This document shows, in pieces, positions 1-8,346 of a stretch of 45,690 nucleotides of DNA. Position 1 is the stretch's first letter. Each line of letters starts with the position of its first letter. Source of the DNA: Kiritimatiellia bacterium (GTDB taxonomy: Bacteria; Verrucomicrobiota; Kiritimatiellia; JAAZAB01); contig JAQUQV010000014.1 of assembly GCA_028715905.1 (NCBI GenBank), positions 1-45,690 on the forward strand. Direction: 5' to 3'. The notes under the pieces were generated by a model. That model was not told the DNA's origin. It did not search any database and worked only from the letters and a program-made list of their open reading frames with translations. Position numbers and translations under genes: made by a program.

Positions 1-2
1 TG

Positions 3-89
3 ACCGCGCAGGTCAGCGCGGCCGTGGGGAAATACAAAGCGGAGGTTGAGGGCAAGAAATTCCCGGCAAAAAAGCATTGTTATGAATGA
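3..89 (+). CDS. panB: 3-methyl-2-oxobutanoate hydroxymethyltransferase (PanB), C-terminal end only
   Basis: An open frame enters from the left edge and stops at TGA 87-89, giving the last 28 residues of a protein ending KAEVEGKKFPAKKHCYE. This matches the usual PanB tail (acidic/basic helix, then FP..EH and a few residues). PanB makes ketopantoate from alpha-ketoisovalerate and 5,10-methylene-tetrahydrofolate, the first step towards pantothenate and CoA. The call is supported by panC lying one gene downstream on the same strand. The stop overlaps the likely ATG (82) of the next gene by 8 bases, which suggests translational coupling. The catalytic barrel is outside the window, so the family call rests on the tail and on context. 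Confidence 0.75.
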   Translation, partial: TAQVSAAVGKYKAEVEGKKFPAKKHCYE

Positions 90-1656
90 ATCAACCGGAT
101 TTTTCAATCATCCGCATGGTTCGCCGGCCGCAATTGTGGTCGCGGCAAGCAACTCCATGTGGAAAGACAAGGCCGATATTGTTTGCGCCGGCGTTGATGA
201 TCAGGAGCAAATCCAGGCGGCCATTGATGCGTTGCCACCCGGCGGCGGCAGAGTTGAACTGCTTGACGGCCGGTTCAATATATCCATGCCGATAAAGATC
301 GCAAAAAAATGCCGGCTGATTGGGCAAGGGGATCATTCCGTTTTGTTCCTGGCGCGCGCGCCGGTCAGCTTGTTATCATCCGGCGCCGGGAAGGGGCAGC
401 CGGTCCTTAATCTGGTTGACGCGGTCGGATTCAGGGCGCAGATGCAAATCACCATCGTGGGGCCGGAAAATCGCACTGCGATGAATATTCAATCCGTCGG
501 AGACAACAAGCTGGTGCTTGATGGCAATCTGCCGGTTGGGTATACCGCCCAAAGCCGGGCCAGGGTTTGGGCGACATTTCCACTCGTGAATATTTGCGGC
601 GCGGACGGCGTTGTGCTTCGGAATCTCGCGATTGACGGCAACCGCAAAGAACAGGTTGTTTTTGAATTTATCGGCGATAGTTACACGAAAGGAGGCACCG
701 GTTTCTACGAAGCATGCCATGCGATTCACGTCTGCGATGGCAGTAAAAACATTACGATAAAAAATTGCCGAATTTATAACACGCAGGCCGAAGGCATCCT
801 TGCGAATAACGCAGGGCCGAATTTGACCTTTGCCGGTAATCGGCTGGAAGATATTGGCGATAAGGGCATTTGCATCGTAAGGACGCCTGGCCCGGGTATT
901 ATCAGCGGAAATTATATCAGAGGAACGGGAAAGAGCGCCAACTTTGTCCCGCACACGCATATTTGGGGATGGGGTGATTGCGTCAATGTCCATCCTCCTT
1001 CAGGCGCGGGATGGGTGATAACAAACAATATTTTTCAGGAGGCGCTGCGAAGCGGGATTCGCGCGACAGGCTGCTCGCATTCAATCATATCAAATAATTT
1101 CGTGAGTGATTGCGGGGATTCCGGCATCATCGTCAATGCCCGTCACCAAAACACCATTGCCGGCAATTCCGTGTTTCGTAATGCCGACGGCATAACGATC
1201 GCGTTTGCTTCCCGGGTGAACTGTCAGAATGGCGGAACGATTGTAACGGGCAATATAATTGACCAGAACCGACGTAACGGCGTTATGTTTTGCGGCGCCC
1301 GGCACAGTCTTATTCAGGGGAATACCATCACGAATAACGGCAGACACGGCATTTTTATAACCAACCGCGCCTACGATATTTCCCAGGAACAGGAGCGGTG
1401 GCCGGAATACCCCGTGCGGGGCGGAGGGAATCCGGACCGGATCATCGTTTCCAGCAATATTGTCAGCGGGAATTCACAAGCTAAAGATAAATCCTACGAT
1501 AATATCCATGTTAATAGTTCAAGCAATATCCTTGTTGCCGGGAACATCTGCGACGGGGGCGAATCGGAGTGCAAACCGGGATGCGATTTGCGCGTTCTTG
1601 AAAATTGCCGAGAGGTCACAGTCAAGGACAACCGTACCGGAACAACCGGCGAATGA
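82..1656 (+). CDS. Right-handed parallel beta-helix repeat protein, no signal peptide
   Basis: A 524-residue protein. Residues about 30-75 (ADIVCAGVDDQEQIQAAIDA, then GGGRVELLDGRF) are the N-terminal cap typical of pectate-lyase-3-like and phage tailspike-like beta-helices. From about residue 180 to the end there are repeated N-rich turns (NITIKNCRIYN, LTFAGNRLEDIG, GIIVNARHQNTIAGN) of the PbH1 type. No signal peptide or membrane segment is visible, so the protein is either cytoplasmic or exported by a non-classical route. The ATG at 82 is chosen; a TTG at 46 would extend it by 12 residues inside panB. It sits between panB and panC, overlapping the former and 26 bases before the latter. Substrate is unknown; polysaccharide lyase, epimerase or structural roles are all possible. 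Confidence 0.8.
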   Translation: MNESTGFFNHPHGSPAAIVVAASNSMWKDKADIVCAGVDDQEQIQAAIDALPPGGGRVELLDGRFNISMPIKIAKKCRLIGQGDHSVLFLARAPVSLLSSGAGKGQPVLNLVDAVGFRAQMQITIVGPENRTAMNIQSVGDNKLVLDGNLPVGYTAQSRARVWATFPLVNICGADGVVLRNLAIDGNRKEQVVFEFIGDSYTKGGTGFYEACHAIHVCDGSKNITIKNCRIYNTQAEGILANNAGPNLTFAGNRLEDIGDKGICIVRTPGPGIISGNYIRGTGKSANFVPHTHIWGWGDCVNVHPPSGAGWVITNNIFQEALRSGIRATGCSHSIISNNFVSDCGDSGIIVNARHQNTIAGNSVFRNADGITIAFASRVNCQNGGTIVTGNIIDQNRRNGVMFCGARHSLIQGNTITNNGRHGIFITNRAYDISQEQERWPEYPVRGGGNPDRIIVSSNIVSGNSQAKDKSYDNIHVNSSSNILVAGNICDGGESECKPGCDLRVLENCREVTVKDNRTGTTGE

Positions 1657-1682
1657 GTCCCTGACAAGGCTTGTGGTTGTCC

Positions 1683-2558
1683 ATGCAAATAATCAATTCG
1701 CCTGAAATCATGCAAAAAACGGCGCTTGAATTGCGCAGCCAGGGACGCACTATCGGATTCGTGCCAACCATGGGTTTCCTTCATGCCGGCCACATTTCCC
1801 TCGTCAAAGAAGCGCGCCGGTCAGCGGATATTGTTGTCCTGAGCATCTTTGTTAATCCGCTCCAGTTCGGGCCGCGGGAGGATTTCAAGACGTATCCGCG
1901 CGATCTTGCGCGGGACGGCGAGTTATGCCGGCAAAACGGCGTGGATATCCTCTTTAACCCGTCAGCGGCGGATATGTATGCGCGTGACAATGCTGTTTTT
2001 ATGGATGAAAATGATTTATCAAAACAGCTTTGCGGCAAGTTTCGGGAAAATCATTTCCGCGGCGTCCTGACCGTGGTCGCCAAGCTCTTCAATATTGTTT
2101 TGCCGGACGCGGCGGTCTTCGGACAGAAGGACGCCCAGCAGGCCATGCTCATCCGGCGCATGATCCGTGATTTTAATTTTCCGGTTAAAATGGTCGTGGC
2201 CCCTATCGCGCGCGAAACGGACGGACTGGCGATGAGTTCGCGCAATGCTTGCCTCAGCCCGGAGGAAAGGCGCGCCGCGGTCTGTCTGAGCGCGGCGCTC
2301 AGACAAGCCCGCCGCCTTTATCGCGCGGGCGAACGCGATGTTTTGGTTCTCAAGGCGGCCATGTTTGATCTTGTCGCGCGGGGCAAGCCGGCCGCCATTG
2401 ATTATATTGAAATTGCGGGCGCGGTTGATCTCAAGCCATTGGATAAAATCGGCGATGAAAACGTTCTGATTGCGCTTGCGGTCCGCATTGGCAATGTCCG
2501 TTTGATTGACAATCTTCCGCTCCCCGACGACCGCTTGGGCAACTTGTCCGGTGCTTGA
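1683..2558 (+). CDS. panC: Pantothenate synthetase (pantoate--beta-alanine ligase)
   Basis: A 291-residue cytoplasmic enzyme that condenses pantoate with beta-alanine using ATP. FVPTMGFLHAGHISLV near residue 30 carries the HxGH nucleotide-binding signature of this adenylyl-transferring family. IFVNPLQFGPREDFKTYPR, VFGQKDAQQ and AMSSRNACLSPEER are the PanC KMSKS-side and dimer motifs. Length is normal for the family (about 280-290). ATG 1683 gives the standard PanC N-terminus; an in-frame codon at 1671 would add four residues. It is separated from panB by the beta-helix gene, whereas panB and panC are usually adjacent. It is probably co-transcribed with the genes on either side. Confidence 0.97.
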   Translation: MQIINSPEIMQKTALELRSQGRTIGFVPTMGFLHAGHISLVKEARRSADIVVLSIFVNPLQFGPREDFKTYPRDLARDGELCRQNGVDILFNPSAADMYARDNAVFMDENDLSKQLCGKFRENHFRGVLTVVAKLFNIVLPDAAVFGQKDAQQAMLIRRMIRDFNFPVKMVVAPIARETDGLAMSSRNACLSPEERRAAVCLSAALRQARRLYRAGERDVLVLKAAMFDLVARGKPAAIDYIEIAGAVDLKPLDKIGDENVLIALAVRIGNVRLIDNLPLPDDRLGNLSGA

Positions 2559-2632
2559 CAGGTATCGCCGATTGGCCATACATTGTAAATGCATATCGGA
2601 AAAACCTGATAAATTTAGTTGTAGAGGTAAAT

Positions 2633-3490
2633 ATGTTTGATGGTCATATCCATGTCAGACCCGGTCATGCCGGGCGTAAATCTTTAATCCGGAAAATGCG
2701 GCAGGCCGGCGTGGGTGGCGGCATTCTGCTGTCTCAGTCGCCGCATTGCGCCGCATCCGCGGGAACAATCAAAACCTGGCGGGAACGTCTGGATCATGTC
2801 CTGGAATGGTGTTGCCTTTCCCGTGAGTTTTATCCGTTTTTCTGGATAGACCCCCTGGAAAATGATGCTTTGCGTCAGGCGCAGGCGGCGGTGGAGCGGG
2901 GGATTAACGGGTTCAAGGTCATTTGCGATTATTTTGAGCCGGGCGACCGCCGGGCCATGAAAATCTTTCAGGCGATTGCCGAGACCAAGCGTCCGATCTT
3001 ATTTCATTCCGGAATTTTATGGGACGGCAAGCCCTCATCCGTTTACAACCGACCGGTGCTTTTTGAAGCGTTATTGCGGGTGCGGGGATTGAAATTCTCC
3101 CTGGCGCATATATCCTGGCCGTGGTGTGACGAGTTGCTGGCCGTGTATGGAAAATTTCTGGCGGCGTATACCAGCCGGCCGGAACTGGATGTTGAGCTTT
3201 TTATTGACGTAACGCCCGGCACGCCGGAAATCTACCGGCGCGAGGCGTTGTATAAATTGTTCAAGATCGGATACGATGTTGAAAACAACGTGATTTTTGG
3301 TTCGGACTGTTCGGCGAATGATTACAATTTTTCCTGGGTTAAAAAATGGGTTCAATATGACCGCCGAATCATGAGGTCGCTTGGCGTTTCGTCCCGGACT
3401 ATGGGGAAAGTATTCGGCGGCAACGCGCGGCGGTTCCTCGGTTTGACATCCGCAAGGGTCTTGAAAAAATCTTTGCGCGTTGCGGAATGA
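2633..3490 (+). CDS. Amidohydrolase-family TIM-barrel hydrolase
   Basis: A 285-residue protein starting MFDGHIHV, which gives the HxH metal-binding pair on the first barrel strand. Further markers are LFHSGILW with a histidine on strand 5-6, LAHISWPW, and FGSDCSAND near residue 225, where the aspartate matches the strand-8 ligand of amidohydrolases. The fold is that of the amidohydrolase-2 / TatD-like superfamily; the substrate cannot be read from sequence. ATG 2633 is preceded by GAGGTAA at a workable distance, and upstream in-frame codons lack both an SD and family sequence. It follows panC by 74 bases on the same strand and ends before a convergent terminator. A lactonase or decarboxylase role is also possible for this fold. 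Confidence 0.75.
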   Translation: MFDGHIHVRPGHAGRKSLIRKMRQAGVGGGILLSQSPHCAASAGTIKTWRERLDHVLEWCCLSREFYPFFWIDPLENDALRQAQAAVERGINGFKVICDYFEPGDRRAMKIFQAIAETKRPILFHSGILWDGKPSSVYNRPVLFEALLRVRGLKFSLAHISWPWCDELLAVYGKFLAAYTSRPELDVELFIDVTPGTPEIYRREALYKLFKIGYDVENNVIFGSDCSANDYNFSWVKKWVQYDRRIMRSLGVSSRTMGKVFGGNARRFLGLTSARVLKKSLRVAE

Positions 3491-3587
3491 TTCAATCCTG
3501 CTTCCAATTGCCGGTGCATGGCTTTGATAATTTTTTTTTCGCGCTGTTCCGCGCGATTATTGCCGGCATTTTTTTCCCACAGAAACA

Positions 3588-3624
3588 TTAAGGGCTGCCC
3601 GCCTTGCGGCGCGGCAGCCCTTAA
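3588..3624. terminator. Strong hairpin between convergent genes, probable bidirectional terminator
   Basis: A perfect 12-bp stem (TTAAGGGCTGCC, 3588-3599, with GGCAGCCCTTAA, 3613-3624) contains a further CGCC/GGCG pairing in the loop. It lies between the plus-strand amidohydrolase and the minus-strand solenoid gene. The T-runs on either side are weak, so efficiency is uncertain, but position and symmetry fit a shared terminator. Confidence 0.6.
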
Positions 3625-3658
3625 TAAATTACTCTCTCTTGTTAACGCTTCTTTTGCC

Positions 3659-4819
3659 TTACCAGTTGGCGTTGACGACAACCATGACCGGCAGCGAGTT
3701 CTGCGTGGCGATATTGATCACGCCGACCTGCAAGCCGTCCAATTCATCGCAATAGTTGATTGCGCCGAACTGGAATCCCTTGACCTTGCTGGCGACGTTG
3801 ATCGCCGACCACTGGGCGCCGTCCACTTCGCTGGCATAGTTAATGCCAAGCAGCGGGAGAACGCACTGGGCGCCTTTAACCGCGCCGCCGGCAATGTTGA
3901 TACCGGCCACAAGGGCCTGGGCGCCGTTGGCGTCGCCGTTGGCGAAGTTAACACCGGCTGCGGCAAACTGCGCGCCGCTGATGCTGTCGGCGGCGTTAAG
4001 CCCGGCCGCGACAACCTGCGCGTCAGACTTGTCGCCGGCCCAGTTGATGCCGGCCGCGCTGATCTGGACGCCGGAAGCGGACTCGCCGGCATAGTTAATG
4101 CCGAACGCGTTGATCTGGTTGTCAACCGATTCGCTGGCAAGGTTCACGCCGGCGGCCACAAGCTGGCCGGCGCTGACGGTGCCGAGGGAAAGGTTGATGC
4201 CGGCCGCGGAAAGCTGAACGTCGGCGTCACCGCCGGCATAGTTCAAACCGGCCGCGACTGCCTGCACACCGGCTTGCACTTCGGTGATCCAGTTGATGCC
4301 GGCCGCGGAAAGCTGATTGTCGCCATCGGCCCCGACATAGTTGATACCGAATATATTAACCTGGCCGCCGTCCATTTTATCCATGACGACGTTGACGCCC
4401 GCGGCGGTTTCCTGCCAGCCGGCGCTTGCGCCGCCGACATAGTTCACGCCGACGGGAGCCGCCTGATGGCCGCTGAATGCCTCGCCAATGCCGTTAATTA
4501 TACCCAGCTGGAATCCGCTGGCTTGGCCTTCAACTATATTTACGACGCCGATTTCGGCGCCGTTCAGGTTGCCGGTGGCATGGTTAATGATACCGATGTC
4601 CATGCCGGACACGTCCGTGTTCTGCCCGTAAATGAGATTGATCCGCAGGCCGTCAATGGCACGATCGGCATTCTGGATCTGAACGGGCGTAACCAGAGAG
4701 AGTTGGAAGTTACCAGCATCTGAAACAGGCTGCGCCGCCGGTGTGGCCGTCTGGGCTCCTGCGGTCAGGGCCAGAGACACCAGAACACATCCCGCCAAAT
4801 GCAAACGGCTTAACTTCAT
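3659..4819 (-). CDS. Secreted solenoid protein with AAGIN-type repeats (LA_2272-like surface repeat family)
   Basis: A 386-residue protein with a clear signal peptide (MKLSRLHLAGCVLVSLALTAGAQ). After about residue 40 it consists almost entirely of short units with a core A-A-G-(I/L/V)-N. In the middle the spacing between successive cores alternates 17, 16, 17, 16, 17, 16 residues, which suggests a regular beta-solenoid. The C-terminus (GLQVGVINIATQNSLPVMVV, then VNANW) resembles the ending of LA_2272-type surface repeat proteins known from Leptospira and others. An excellent SD (AGGAGGAT) precedes ATG 4819. It is probably exported and surface- or periplasm-located; molecular function is unknown. 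A long opposite-strand open frame here is a by-product of the repeat composition. Confidence 0.75.
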   Translation of the reverse strand: MKLSRLHLAGCVLVSLALTAGAQTATPAAQPVSDAGNFQLSLVTPVQIQNADRAIDGLRINLIYGQNTDVSGMDIGIINHATGNLNGAEIGVVNIVEGQASGFQLGIINGIGEAFSGHQAAPVGVNYVGGASAGWQETAAGVNVVMDKMDGGQVNIFGINYVGADGDNQLSAAGINWITEVQAGVQAVAAGLNYAGGDADVQLSAAGINLSLGTVSAGQLVAAGVNLASESVDNQINAFGINYAGESASGVQISAAGINWAGDKSDAQVVAAGLNAADSISGAQFAAAGVNFANGDANGAQALVAGINIAGGAVKGAQCVLPLLGINYASEVDGAQWSAINVASKVKGFQFGAINYCDELDGLQVGVINIATQNSLPVMVVVNANW

Positions 4820-4910
4820 GGTTTATCCTCCTTTTTTTTGTTTATCACGCGCGGGCGTGATTTGCTTTAGAGTCGCTTTTGGCGACCATCGTTTCCGTTG
4901 TTTTTGAAAT

Positions 4911-4938
4911 AACATACTACCTTACCGCTGAAATGCAA
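4911..4938 (-). promoter_or_regulatory. Candidate sigma70-type promoter for the solenoid gene
   Basis: On the minus strand TTGCAT (4938-4933) is followed after 16 bases by TATGTT (4916-4911), about 92 bases upstream of ATG 4819. The leader would contain a small GTCGCTTTTGGCGAC inverted repeat near 4873-4887 before the SD. Matches to consensus are moderate. Confidence 0.35.
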
Positions 4939-5005
4939 GAAAAAAAATATTTTTTTTTACCTCCTTTGTTTAATTAGTATACAACAGTTTTGCTAAGAAG
5001 TTTTT

Positions 5006-5028
5006 CGCCGGAGGCGGCGCCTCCGGCG
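5006..5028. repeat. GC-rich perfect hairpin
   Basis: CGCCGGAGGC (5006-5015) and GCCTCCGGCG (5019-5028) form a perfect 10-bp stem with a 3-base loop, preceded by TTTTT. There is no T-run after it on either strand, so it is not an obvious terminator. It could be a mobile short repeat or a regulatory hairpin upstream of the kinase gene. Confidence 0.55.
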
Positions 5029-5129
5029 GTCGCTTGCGGATAAACGGTAGCTTCTGCAGGCTGAAATGCAAGCTTTTTTTTTCTTTTTTTTGTCAGGGGG
5101 ATATTATACAATCAAAAAAAACAACAACC

Positions 5130-6671
5130 ATGCACAGCCTGAAAATTTTTATCGTTGAGGACGAGCGGATCGTGGCGTTGGACCTGCAGAACAGGCTGGC
5201 GCGCCTCGGCCATGAAATTATCGGCAATTTCGCCTCGGCGGGGGAAACATTAGAAAGGATGAAAACGCTCCGTCCGGACCTTGTGCTCACGGATATTAAG
5301 CTCGGCGCCGGCATGGACGGGATTGAGCTGGCCCGTGCTGTGCGTGAGCAATACGGCTTGCCGGTTGTTTTTGCGACCGCCTATTCGGACGATCAAACGC
5401 TGGCCCGCGTCAAAGCCAGCGGCGCCTGCGGTTTTATTACCAAGCCTTTTACGGATGCCGAGCTCCAGGCTACCATTGAGATCGGCGTTCATGAGCACGA
5501 CTTGGCGGCAAAGCTGGAGCAAAGCGAGCGGCAATACCGCCGTTTGTTTGACGATGCGCCCGTCGGTTACCACGAGATAGATCTCATGGGCAATCTGGTG
5601 CGGGTTAATCGGGCGGAACTGGAAATGCTTGGATATACCGCCGCCGAAATGATCGGGCGGCCGGTTTGGGAGTTTCTGCGCGAGAGCGGCCCGGCCCGCG
5701 AGATGATCGCCGGGAAACTAAGCAAGGGAAAAATAAATCCCCGCCCTTTTGAAACAAATTATCTGCGCCGCGACGGCGTTTCGCTTCCTGTCCTGGAGAA
5801 GGATTATTCCATCTGTTCGGGCAACGGAGAATTTCTCGGGATACTCAGCACTATTCAGGATCTATCGTTGTTAAAAGAGGAGCAGGCGAAACGGATGTCG
5901 CTTGAAGCAAGCCTGCGACGGGCCGAGAAACTGGAAAGCCTTGCCGCCATGGCCGGCGGTCTGGCGCATGAATTGAACAATCAGCTGATGGCCGTTCAGG
6001 GGAATGCGGCCCTGGCCCTGCTGAACCAGTCCCCCGATGCCGGAGAGGCGCGTGAATATCTCCAGAACGTTCTGACGGCGTGCCAGCGGTCAACAATGGT
6101 GCTGAAACAACTGCTGGTTTGCGCCGGCATGGATAAGGGTGAATTCAGTCCGGTTAATCTTTCGGAAATTGCCGTTGATACGGTTGCCTCCTTGAAAGAG
6201 CTTGCCGCCGGCAATGCGAAACTGCATTTACGCCTGGAAAAAAATCTGCCGCCGATCAACGGCAATGCCGCTCAGTTGAAACAGTTGTTCTCCATTCTGG
6301 TCGCCAACTCGCTGGATGCCGTCAGGGGGAAAGGCGGAGGAACGGGAGGGATTATTCAAATTGAAACGGGGATTGTCCGGCGGCATAAAAACGGGAGTAA
6401 CGGTGAAATCATTCTGCGCGCCGGCCCCTCTGCGCCCGGCCGGCGCTGTTATTTGAGCGTTACGGACAACGGACACGGCATGGACGCGGCCACCCGCTCA
6501 AAATTGTTTGATCCCTTTTTTAGCACCAAGGGGGTCGGCCGCGGACTAGGATTGTCAGCCGCGCTGGGCATAGTGAAAAACCATGCGGGCGACATCATGG
6601 TGAAAACCGCGTCGGACGGCGGGACAACGGTGCGGATTGTTCTGCCCTGCGTGAAGACCGGAAGGAAATAA
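5130..6671 (+). CDS. Receiver-PAS-histidine kinase hybrid
   Basis: A 513-residue soluble signalling protein. Residues 5-120 are a CheY-like receiver: acidic pocket E10/D11, phospho-acceptor D55 in LVLTDIKLG, T83 in FATAYSDD and K105 in TKPF. Residues about 132-248 are a PAS domain (RQYRRLFDDAPVGYHEID). A dimerisation/phosphoacceptor helix follows with H280 in GGLAHELNNQ. The ATPase domain has an N-box near N393 (NSLDAV), DNGHGMD near 446 and GRGLGL near 470. No transmembrane segment is present, so the input is cytoplasmic. With the receiver at the N-terminus it probably receives phosphate from, or is modulated by, another kinase. ATG 5130 starts exactly at the receiver but has no close SD. 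No output partner is encoded next to it. Confidence 0.93.
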   Translation: MHSLKIFIVEDERIVALDLQNRLARLGHEIIGNFASAGETLERMKTLRPDLVLTDIKLGAGMDGIELARAVREQYGLPVVFATAYSDDQTLARVKASGACGFITKPFTDAELQATIEIGVHEHDLAAKLEQSERQYRRLFDDAPVGYHEIDLMGNLVRVNRAELEMLGYTAAEMIGRPVWEFLRESGPAREMIAGKLSKGKINPRPFETNYLRRDGVSLPVLEKDYSICSGNGEFLGILSTIQDLSLLKEEQAKRMSLEASLRRAEKLESLAAMAGGLAHELNNQLMAVQGNAALALLNQSPDAGEAREYLQNVLTACQRSTMVLKQLLVCAGMDKGEFSPVNLSEIAVDTVASLKELAAGNAKLHLRLEKNLPPINGNAAQLKQLFSILVANSLDAVRGKGGGTGGIIQIETGIVRRHKNGSNGEIILRAGPSAPGRRCYLSVTDNGHGMDAATRSKLFDPFFSTKGVGRGLGLSAALGIVKNHAGDIMVKTASDGGTTVRIVLPCVKTGRK

Positions 6672-6678
6672 AAAAACA

Positions 6679-6707
6679 TTGTATTAAAATCTTTTATTGG
6701 TTATAAG
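6679..6707 (+). promoter_or_regulatory. Candidate promoter for the LysM lipoprotein gene, very short leader
   Basis: TTGTAT (6679-6684) and TATAAG (6702-6707) are separated by 17 bases. Transcription would begin about 8-10 bases before ATG 6723, and there is no SD in that space, so the mRNA would be nearly leaderless. Confidence 0.4.
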
Positions 6708-6722
6708 AAAGCGAGATTTGCC

Positions 6723-7511
6723 ATGAAAAACATGAATCCATTGCGGCTGACCGGCCGGGGCGCCGCTGTCCTGATTGCGGCGGTCTTTTTCGCGGCGGGT
6801 TGTTCCCGGCAGGTTGCGCGGCTTGATGAGCGCGATTTTCATGACCCGTTGCTCCGCAAGGCGCAGTCCCGCATCCGCCAGGGCGACAAGGATGGCGCCG
6901 TTGCGTCCCTGCACAAGGCGCTGGAAAGAAAACCGGAACTAGCGCAGGCCCATCTGGAACTGGCGTTGCTTTATGATGATTATAAAAAGGATTACGTCGG
7001 GGCAATTTATCACTACCAGCGCTATCTTGAGAGGCGTCCCGAAACCCAGAAGCGCCGGTTGATTGAGGATTTGATCCGCAAGGCGAAGATGTCCTTTGCC
7101 GCTTCGGTTTCGGACCAGTTTCCGGAAGCGGAGAAAAAACTGCTGGCTCTGGAGGAAGAAAATCGCCGCTTGAAAATCAGTTTGCGCGAGGTGCGGGAAA
7201 ATATGGCCAAGCTTCTCGCCGGCGGGGAAAAGCCGCCGGTTGCATCCGCGTCCCGTCCGCCTGTGAAAAATCAGCCGGGCGGGCAATTCCCGCCGTCCGC
7301 GGCGGATTCCACGGTGTATTATGTCCAGGAAGGGGACACGCTTTCTTTGATTGCCGCCAGATTTTACCGTAACCCGAGAAAATGGAATGTGATTTTTGAG
7401 GCCAACCGCGCGCAGTTGCCGACCCCCGAACGGCTGCGGAACGGACAGGCCCTGATCATCCCCGCCTTGGTTCCGCCGGCCGGGGGAAATCCAGCCGGGG
7501 CCGTTCCCTGA
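6723..7511 (+). CDS. Lipoprotein with TPR-like helices and a C-terminal LysM domain
   Basis: A 262-residue envelope protein. The signal peptide ends in VFFAAGC, with lipidated C27. Residues 35-115 are TPR-like (HDPLLRKAQSRIRQGDKDGA, then AHLELALLYDDY), 130-165 are predicted coiled coil (LLALEEENRRLKISLREVRE), 166-195 form a proline-rich linker, and 198-248 form a LysM domain (YYVQEGDTLSLIAARFY, ending LRNGQALIIP). LysM binds N-acetylglucosamine in peptidoglycan, so it probably tethers an outer- or inner-membrane lipoprotein to the wall. It starts a plus-strand run with two coiled-coil membrane proteins. No SD is visible before ATG 6723. Confidence 0.85.
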   Translation: MKNMNPLRLTGRGAAVLIAAVFFAAGCSRQVARLDERDFHDPLLRKAQSRIRQGDKDGAVASLHKALERKPELAQAHLELALLYDDYKKDYVGAIYHYQRYLERRPETQKRRLIEDLIRKAKMSFAASVSDQFPEAEKKLLALEEENRRLKISLREVRENMAKLLAGGEKPPVASASRPPVKNQPGGQFPPSAADSTVYYVQEGDTLSLIAARFYRNPRKWNVIFEANRAQLPTPERLRNGQALIIPALVPPAGGNPAGAVP

Positions 7512-7592
7512 CCGGACTGCGCCGGAGCGTTTCCCCCGGGCGGGGACGATGGAGCTGATTGTTTGTTAAGTAAAAAACACAGGAGACACAAA

Positions 7593-8324
7593 ATGGGAAA
7601 TACAGATTTCATTGACGACGATTTGATTCAACGCCGGGACCAGGTGAAGGAAGTGAAAATGGGGCCGGGACGCGACGTTCCGGCGGCGAGCGCAATCCCG
7701 AACACGGAAGCTGTGCCGGCTGAGGAATTGAATCTAACCCCCCTTGCGAAAAGAAAGGAAGAAATCAACAGCAAAATGGCGACCAAGCTGGACGAACTGG
7801 AGCGGCTGCGCGCCCGGCAGAACGCGCTGGAACAGGAAAAGACCGCCCTTGAACATCTCCGCAGCGGCCAGGAAAAATACGAGGCCGGCAAAAGAGAAAT
7901 GATTGATAACCTTGAAAAAAGCCTGGTCCTGATGGAACGCGAGGACGTTGTCCTGAACCAGCGCCTGGCGCTCTTGACCGATACGGCCGGCCATTTCAAG
8001 GAAATGCTCAAAGAACTGCGCGGTTTCAATGAGGAGCGGTGGCCGACCGACAGCGCGGGGTTAAGGGACGAATTAAACAGGACTCTGACTATTATTGACA
8101 ACGTCCGCAAGGAGTATAACCTGTCCTGCGCGCGGCTGGAAGCGGCCAAGGAAGCCGGAAATCAGGATGCGCTGTCCAGTCAGCTGCTTCTGGAAGAATC
8201 GCTTGCCGCCGCCAAGAGGCCGCGTAGTTTCGGCGACTGGTTCAAAGTCGGATTTGCGGTCAGCCTGCCGTTGATTATCATGCTGGCCGCGTTGATGGCG
8301 GTATTGTTAATGGAACGCATCTGA
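7593..8324 (+). CDS. Tail-anchored coiled-coil protein of unknown function
   Basis: A 243-residue protein not assigned to a named family. Residues about 45-210 are highly charged and heptad-like (KLDELERLRARQNALEQEKT), typical of a long coiled coil. The C-terminus has one hydrophobic helix (VGFAVSLPLIIMLAALMAVL) followed by MERI, so the protein is probably anchored in the inner membrane by its tail. ATG 7593 follows AGGAG with 7-base spacing; an earlier in-frame start at 7563 lacks this. The next gene encodes a second short protein of the same architecture, and the preceding one a LysM/TPR lipoprotein with a coiled coil, so the three may form an envelope assembly. That is inference. Confidence 0.75.
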   Translation: MGNTDFIDDDLIQRRDQVKEVKMGPGRDVPAASAIPNTEAVPAEELNLTPLAKRKEEINSKMATKLDELERLRARQNALEQEKTALEHLRSGQEKYEAGKREMIDNLEKSLVLMEREDVVLNQRLALLTDTAGHFKEMLKELRGFNEERWPTDSAGLRDELNRTLTIIDNVRKEYNLSCARLEAAKEAGNQDALSSQLLLEESLAAAKRPRSFGDWFKVGFAVSLPLIIMLAALMAVLLMERI

Positions 8325-8346
8325 GGCAATAGCCCAAACCCGGAAA

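Larger units (their letters stand above)
4820..5129. other. 310-base divergent intergenic region
   Basis: This gap separates the minus-strand solenoid gene from the plus-strand kinase. It contains the candidate promoter for the solenoid gene (4911-4938), an A/T-rich stretch with several homopolymer runs (4940-4970, 5070-5125), and a compact GC hairpin at 5006-5028. No open frame in it looks coding. Confidence 0.6.

Noticed and set aside
3518-4723. A 401-codon plus-strand open frame opposite the solenoid gene, itself repetitive
   Set aside because: It mirrors the repeat composition of the minus-strand gene, has no signal peptide or family features, and the minus gene has a strong SD, signal peptide and a recognisable C-terminus.
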